Of a stretch of 64,000 bases of DNA, positions 58,233 through 64,000 are shown piece after piece. The stretch is taken from the NCBI RefSeq assembly GCF_026262505.1, contig NC_067203.1, positions 4,588,001-4,652,000 on the forward strand, read 5' to 3'. How positions within the stretch are numbered: the stretch's first letter is position 1; every line of letters begins with the position of its first letter. Below the pieces are notes generated by a model, which was not told the DNA's origin, made no database searches, and saw only the letters and a program-made list of their open reading frames with translations. Made by a program: the position numbers and the translations under genes. This DNA comes from Trichomonas vaginalis G3 (Eukaryota > Parabasalia > Trichomonadida > Trichomonadidae).

Positions 58233-59852
58233 ATGAGTTCCCCACCGAAAAGTCCTTTCACGCTTATGATTGAACGTGCCACTCGTCGTTTAGAGATGTT
58301 CTTCAGGCGTAGTGAGGAACGTGATGCTGCATTATTTGTAGATCCAGGTTTAGATGAAGTTATTGTCAGAATTGTCAAACCTTGGACAATTCATAAGTGT
58401 TTTAAAAAGATTTTCACATACAATACAAACAAAACCAAGTTTGACTATGAAATAATCACTATTTTTACAACAGGAGAATCACATCATTTAAAAGAATATA
58501 TTGACTCTTTAACAAACACTACAGCACCACCAAAAGAGATCATGATCATCTTCACTAACAGATTTACATACGTGGCTCGCCAATTTCTTGAGCAGCATGG
58601 CTTTCTACACAGATTTACTTATGAAGAGCTTCGTCTTCCGCTTTGGATCCTTGATCCCGATCTCGGAACAATTGAAATGAAGAATTCATTCCTAAATGTT
58701 GTTTCAGATGGAGGAAGACTTGCTGTAGAAGCCGCAACTGATGCAATGAAATCTATTCCAGTTTACGAGCACTTTTCTAACATCTTTTGCATTGGCAAAA
58801 ATGCTATTGATGTGGGAAATAACTTGCCGCAGAACTTCCAGTCAGGCTGGTCTCATATTTTAATTTTTGATCGAAATGTCGATTTACTTTCCATATTTTT
58901 GTCAACATTTACATACGAAGCCATTGTTGCCGAGCAGGTGGGAATAGTTTACGGTATTGTCAGGCTTCAAAATGACGATACAGTTCTATTTTCATCAGAT
59001 GACTCAATTTCATCGACAACAAGACTACTTACGATGCCGGAAGCTACGAGCCAGATCAAAGACCTATCAACTACTATCAAAGAAGAGTTCGAAAGCTTCA
59101 AAAAGTCAGAAGCAGATATTCATGGAAAATCTGCAATGATAAAAGAGCTTGCGAACAGAGTTGTCCTCGATAACAAGTCCATATCATTACATCTAGACCT
59201 TCTAGAAGCTTGTACGAACAAAGCTTTCGGAGAACCAGCATTTCATACCGTATTAAACACAGAACTCGATTTCTTACTTAACAAAGAAGCCAACCTTGAT
59301 GCAGTTAATGAATGCATCGCTCTGGCCAATGATTGGAGGCTTCCTGTAAGACTTCTTGCGACATATTGCTTGACAACAAAAATTGTTCCGAAAATTGACG
59401 AAATCAGGCAGAATATTATAGACAAATTTGGTGTCGAAGCACTGGCGGCTCTGTGGACTCTGGAAGAAGCCGGAATCATCAAGGAAGGAAGGAAAAATAA
59501 ATGGCCGCATACAAGGGACAAATTCAAGTTGTACGTTGAAGATGTTGAGACTGGACCGGGAATTGTATATTCCGGGTACTCCCCGCTCTTCCTGAGAATT
59601 TTGGAAAAAATTATGAAAAAGCAGTGGAGTGACGTCGACGTTACACTTGATGAGCTTGGAATTCCACACCAGGTGATGGGAAACAGGCAGCCAAACATCA
59701 AAAGAGCTCTCGTAGTCTTCGTTGGAGGCTCAATGTACGGTGAAATCGCAGCTCTTAGAAAGAATACTTCTCTTGGTGCAGCAATTGACATCATTACAAC
59801 AGATTTGTTATCTGTTAACAAGATCCTTTCACAATTTGGAGGATCTGCTTAA
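58233..59852 (+). CDS. VPS33-like Sec1/Munc18 protein
   Basis: 539 residues, normal for the SM family although slightly short for VPS33. N-terminal ALFVDPGLDEVIVRIVKP and the central LIFDRNVDLLSIFLSTFTYEAIVAEQVGI are the VPS33-type blocks; the C-terminus KRALVVFVGGSMYGEIAALR is the usual closing SM strand. VPS33 is the SNARE-binding subunit of HOPS/CORVET tethers in late endosome and lysosome fusion, which suits the phagocytic lifestyle of trichomonads. Other SM members (VPS45, Sly1, Sec1) fit less well at the DRNVDLL block. Confidence 0.88.
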   Translation: MSSPPKSPFTLMIERATRRLEMFFRRSEERDAALFVDPGLDEVIVRIVKPWTIHKCFKKIFTYNTNKTKFDYEIITIFTTGESHHLKEYIDSLTNTTAPPKEIMIIFTNRFTYVARQFLEQHGFLHRFTYEELRLPLWILDPDLGTIEMKNSFLNVVSDGGRLAVEAATDAMKSIPVYEHFSNIFCIGKNAIDVGNNLPQNFQSGWSHILIFDRNVDLLSIFLSTFTYEAIVAEQVGIVYGIVRLQNDDTVLFSSDDSISSTTRLLTMPEATSQIKDLSTTIKEEFESFKKSEADIHGKSAMIKELANRVVLDNKSISLHLDLLEACTNKAFGEPAFHTVLNTELDFLLNKEANLDAVNECIALANDWRLPVRLLATYCLTTKIVPKIDEIRQNIIDKFGVEALAALWTLEEAGIIKEGRKNKWPHTRDKFKLYVEDVETGPGIVYSGYSPLFLRILEKIMKKQWSDVDVTLDELGIPHQVMGNRQPNIKRALVVFVGGSMYGEIAALRKNTSLGAAIDIITTDLLSVNKILSQFGGSA

Positions 59853-60271
59853 TATTATTTCAATTTTTTTTTATTTTGGCATTTTTTTGAGAAATGTCTC
59901 TCATATCGTTGTAAAAATTCTGTTTCTGTTTTGATTGTTTCTTCAATATGCTTTTTTTATTCAAAAAAATATATTGATTCAATATCAGACTCAAGAAGTT
60001 CATATGTTACTCAATTCATGTTTTTTCAATGATGTTAAATACGGTATTCGATATTAAGGAATATATATTTTTACAGTATTTTAGATTTTTTTTTTTTTTT
60101 GCAATTGACATAGCCAAATTCCATAGAAAGGCAACACAAGAATGACAACTACAGAAAGATTGTCATTCTTCTATCGATAAGAACATATTGAATTTGAAGA
60201 ATGAGTAATTGCCAATTATAAATATAGTCAGAAGATTTATAAATGAAAAAAAAGCTTCTTATGTAGGAACA
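59853..60271. other. Intergenic region between convergent genes
   Basis: AT-rich with a T14 run near 60090. Contains an imperfect hairpin AATGACAA-CTACAGAA-AGATTGTCATT near 60140-60168. No gene. Confidence 0.5.
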
Positions 60272-61588
60272 TTATATTTTTGCATCATGTGAAAGAAGAA
60301 TTTCAGCTGTTTCTTTGCTATTAAATGCTGATGCAATATGAAGAGCTGTTTTTCCATTTTTATCTTTTTCATTGACATTTATACCATGTGAAAGAAGAAT
60401 TTCAGCTGTTTCTTTGCTATTAAATGCTGATGCAATATGAAGAGCTGTTTTTCCATTTTTATCTTTTTCATTGATATTTATACCATGTGAAAGAAGTAGT
60501 TCGGCTGTTTCTTTACTATTATTTTGTGCTGCATAATGAAGAGCGGTTTTTCCAAATCTATCTTTTTTATTGATATTTATACCATAAGAAAGAAGAAGCT
60601 CAGCTACCTCTTTATAATTACGCATTGCTGCACTATGCAGAGTGGTTTTTCCATCATAATCATGATCATTGATATCTCCGCCAATTGATAGGAAATATTC
60701 GCAAAGGGAAGGTACATAAAGCATTGCAGCATAGTAAAAACAATTGTTAAAATCATTAGTTTAATCAAAATAAACTAAAAGGGAATCAAGGTTATTGTAA
60801 ATTCTACAATAATAAAAATCGATCTTTATATTGTACTCATTCATTAAGAACGTAACAAAATCAATGTTGTGTGAAATAATTGCATATTTCATGCAGTCAT
60901 TATTTGGTGTTTGATATTTCAAGCATTCACTCATGATTTCGGGATTTCCTCCTAAAAATGAAAAATTTAAATATATTTCAGTTATTTCTGAGCCGAATTT
61001 CGTTCTTAATAACTTGAAACAATCAACTGCTCCATAATAACAACATAATTCAAGTAATGAATATTTGTGGGTAACACACGGATACAAAACGCTATAGAGC
61101 ATTTGATTCTTATCAAATCCATCTCTTTCAGTGAATGAGATGAATCTTTCTTTGTCATTATACATAATTGCTCTGTAAATTGTATTTTCTGAAAGAGGAT
61201 CTAGATAATCTGAATTCATCATTCCGGAAATATCTTTGTATTTGTCTAATTTAATTCCATATTCTTTATAAAACAGAAAGTTTGGAATAACCTCAACATT
61301 GTTGACATCTTCCACATGATATTCATCAAAAATGAGTTTGGCAAGAGATAAATATGACTTTGTATAGCGATTATTACATGGAATTATATTTAAAATGTCT
61401 CGTATAATTATTTGAGGATGAGATTTCTTTGAATCAATCAATTCTGTTTTGATCATTTTGTAAATCGAGTTTATATCTTTTTCATTTTCCGTTTTTAACT
61501 GATATAGCGCATTATATGAATCGATGTAGTATTTACAGATGCTTCGCAAATTGCTGTATTTATTATGGTGAGTGTCTTGATCAGTCAT
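60272..61588 (-). pseudogene. DUF3447/ankyrin gene with an in-frame stop
   Basis: ATG 61586-61588 (MTDQDTHHNKYSNLRS). The head (LLELCCYYGAVDCFKLLR) is open for 275 codons to TAA at 60761-60763. The same frame continues past the stop (TNDFNNCFYYAAMLYVPSL) into about 4 ankyrin repeats, two of them nearly identical at DNA level (60300-60480), to the end at 60272. The stop replaces the residue after LLVYFD, where the intact gene has His (VYLDHTNN). Either a recent nonsense mutation or two separate short products. Confidence 0.85.
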
Positions 61589-62354
61589 TAATAAAATTTA
61601 TAAGTCAGAATTTTGAATATGTTCCTCCAAAGTTCTTTCCAATACATTGATAGGGAGGAAAACTGAGAAAGAAAAACAAGCATGTCATGAAGCTTTTTGT
61701 CAGAATGAAATAAATAAAGTTTAAAGATGTGTAGCGTGGATGTATATACTTGCAACAATTCTTTAGGTAAAAAAATCAAATTTGATATAATATAATTTCG
61801 GGCTTCAGTTGGCTAGGCTTGCGAAGGGCAAGCCCAGCCAACTTCAGCAAAATAAATATATTATGATTATAGGAAATGAGTTTATACAATTAAATTTGAA
61901 TTTGTGCGATTAATATTATATTTCAAAGATTATTATGTAAAACATATGAGAGATTTTTATATCCATCGAAGTGGTTAAGAGAATACTTTGAGATTTTAGA
62001 GATTTTTCGAAAGAAATATTGAAAGCAAAGCATTTATTAAGAATTTGTTGTGAAATGAATACACTTCGATAAGATATTAGATCAGTTTGTTACTTGGCAA
62101 AATTAGAGCTGAAGTCATGTTCATAAATGAAGAAAATGTCTTAGCTATAGCAAACGGTTGTAATGTATTTGAAATATTAATAGTCTTATTGTAATCTGAT
62201 ATCAATGCGATCATAGATATTTTTTGTGAAAGTATTTCGGAAATTATGTAATTTGTAAGGATATTGAGGAGCTCTAAAGTAAAAGATTAATTAGGCATGT
62301 GATAACAAAGAACTTGTTATAGAGGAAAATCTAGAATTTTAGAATTTACAAAAT

Positions 62355-62930
62355 TCATCTGTAACCAAATGGGCATATTGTGAGTCATTTAAGGTATGAT
62401 GGAACACCAATGAGGCATTAGATCAATGTGATACATTAGAAGTTTGTGCGGAAAGTCTGGTTAAGAAAAGATGAAAATGTGAAATGATAATACAATATTT
62501 CTCTCAATTTTTCAAAAACTATTTGCATATTGTTTGGGAAGCGGCGCTTCACGCCGCTAATTATATTTTGAGATCAACTTTGGTTGTTTGTTCGGCAAAC
62601 TTATTTCAACGAATTACGATTTGCAATCAGATGTAACGTAATGATATCAGATTGATTTTGACTTTTGATAATAAAAAATTATTAGATAATTTGAAAAGTT
62701 ATTTTCTTCGCTATTTGATTGGCGCAAAGCGCCAATCAAATAGCTCAGATTAATAATATGATATTATTTTAAATATGATGAAAATTTTTGAGTGAAAACT
62801 ATCAAAACTAAGTCTTAAAAAATAGATATTTAAAAATGGTTTTTGATTGTTACACTACTTGTGAAAAAATGTCGATTAATCTTCTATATATATATATCAT
62901 CTATCGGCGCGCTCCGCGCGCCGATAGATG
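62355..62930 (+). repeat. Dispersed repeat, copy 2
   Basis: Matches 53925-54239 at both ends (see copy 1). Between the shared parts copy 2 has ~250 bases including the hairpin 62711-62743. It ends in the palindrome CATCTATCGGCGCG-CTC-CGCGCGCCGATAGATG (62898-62930). Confidence 0.8.
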
Positions 62931-63819
62931 AATGACAAGGCTGTCATGCACCAGTGTGTTATAACAGATCGATTTTATTTGAAATTTCATAAATTAATAA
63001 TTATAATAAATTTGATATTCAGAGACGGCGCTACGCGCCTTTTAGCATTCTGGGCACTTACGTGCTCAGAATGCAAGATTGAGAAATTTGAAACTTCGTT
63101 TCAAATTTCTGCCATGCTGTTATGGAAAAAGAAAGTCAGTACAAAGAAAATTTTTGAAATTGAGAATAAAAATAATATCGTGATTTTTTGTGATATATGG
63201 ATTTTTTAGAAGATTTTAGAGATTGAAGTCTCAATTTATAAAAATTTTTTAAATTGAGAGGAATTTTAATGATATGATTTTATTTGATATTTGGATTTTT
63301 CAGAAGATTTTAGAGATGTCAGTCTCAATTTAAAAAAATTTACAAAAAATGATCGTAAAATAATCGTTTTTGTTCAAATCCTTTTCATTTCGGGAAATTG
63401 AAGTTAAATATCAAAGAGATGGTCTATGCTTATGTTAAATCAAATCATTAAAAAGTGTTTTGATGACTTTTTCTAACCGCAAATTGTCACTTTTTGATGT
63501 TTTAAAATTATTATATATCCTATATGCATATAAGATGCAAATTAATATTAAAACTCCAAAATCGATTTTTGAGAGAATCAAATTTATCACATCTCATCGT
63601 TGTTCCGAATTAATATTTTATTTGTAATGTACATATTATCACAATTATATTTATCATATTAAAATTCAAAAATAATTTTTGAGTTTCAGATCTCCCTAAT
63701 TTCCTATATAAATATATGTTTATTTTTTAAAAAATAGAATGTCCAATTATTGATAAAAATCGATCCGCATTTCATGCTTTTAATTCTATATATATAACCC
63801 ATCTATGTAAACCTCGATG

Positions 63820-63824
63820 TCACT
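63820..63824 (+). promoter_or_regulatory. Candidate initiator (TCACT) of the last gene
   Basis: TCACTTTT, A+1 at 63822, 46 bases before the ATG at 63868; a little farther than usual, so less certain. Confidence 0.4.
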
Positions 63825-63867
63825 TTTGCTAAAAAATAAGTTCGTTTTTTTGTCAAGTAACTTGATC

Positions 63868-64000
63868 ATGAACAATTCCGGTGATAATGCTCAAAACCGG
63901 TCGGAACTTGATCAGTACTTAGATGAAGCAGAAGATGTTCATGGCGGCACTTCATTAATGGTGCAATCATTACTTGATGAAAACGCTTCATCAGATAAAT
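63868..64000 (+). CDS. Start of a gene cut by the window end
   Basis: Open from ATG 63868 for 44 codons to the window edge. Acidic, polar start (MNNSGDNAQNRSELDQYL, then DEAEDVHGGTSLM). Base use becomes GC-richer than the upstream DNA, as in host genes. Too short to assign a family. Confidence 0.55.
   Translation, partial: MNNSGDNAQNRSELDQYLDEAEDVHGGTSLMVQSLLDENASSDK

Larger units (their letters stand above)
61589..63867. other. Long repeat-rich non-coding tract
   Basis: No protein gene. Contains a GC-rich hairpin at 61807-61843 (GTTGGCTAGGCTTGC / GCAAGCCCAGCCAAC), the second copy of the dispersed repeat (62355-62930), an AAA-loop hairpin with 15-bp stem at 62711-62743, a long palindrome at 62898-62930, and a GGCGCTACGCGCC motif near 63026. 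The last ~500 bases are AT-rich upstream DNA. Confidence 0.6.

Overview
The window looks like nuclear DNA of a trichomonad, most likely Trichomonas vaginalis. The host genes are AT-rich, with no intron visible in any of them. Several starts sit 9-25 bases behind a parabasalid-type initiator (TCA+1-Y-W). DUF3447/ankyrin proteins of the kind expanded in T. vaginalis recur. The mobile DNA is also typical of that genome: Maverick/Polinton elements, a Tvmar1-type mariner and an IS481EU-like element. The species call is inference from gene families; no rRNA is present to confirm it.

Layout. 1-~9190: right part of an old, decayed Maverick ('A'): fibre-like protein, structural proteins, broken packaging ATPase and broken capsid gene. 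9759-23443: host genes, namely an LRR-PP2C phosphatase, an intact ankyrin protein, cytosolic leucyl-tRNA synthetase, an ankyrin remnant, a type I membrane protein, a decayed gene and an HMG-box pseudogene. 25725-28507: first copy of a duplicated small membrane-protein gene, split by a 1.6-kb non-autonomous element (26031-27632) that is packed with DNA hairpins. 28893-30835: ankyrin pseudogene. 31330-53660: a DDE transposon of IS481EU type with ~450-bp inverted repeats; its transposase gene is cut in two by a complete 20,235-bp Maverick ('B', 32033-52267) with AG...CT ends, 694-bp terminal inverted repeats and a 6-bp target duplication GGCAAA. 54241-56693: second copy of the membrane-protein gene, split by an intact mariner. 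56939-64000: a coiled-coil protein, VPS33, a third ankyrin gene with a stop codon, a repeat-rich tract and the start of another gene.

How parts relate. Maverick B carries a full virus-like set: protein-primed family B polymerase, retroviral-type integrase, A32/FtsK-like packaging ATPase, a capsid-like protein, two paralogous minor capsid-like proteins, a tail-fibre-like protein and two KilA-N proteins. Its genes share a TTTTTAT(C/T) motif before the start codon instead of the host initiator, and its intergenic gaps hold iterated GGTGARAA arrays and small AAA-loop hairpins. Polymerase, fibre and one small gene carry frameshifts, mostly in homopolymers, so this copy is either newly inserted but defective or affected by sequencing indels.

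The two copies of the membrane-protein gene act as empty-site controls for each other: with the insertions removed both are exactly 777 bases. The least explained structure is the hairpin array at 26139-27059. There, hairpins of one family keep similar loops but have different stems that stay self-complementary, and a 40-bp segment lies in opposite orientation in two neighbouring 121-bp repeats.
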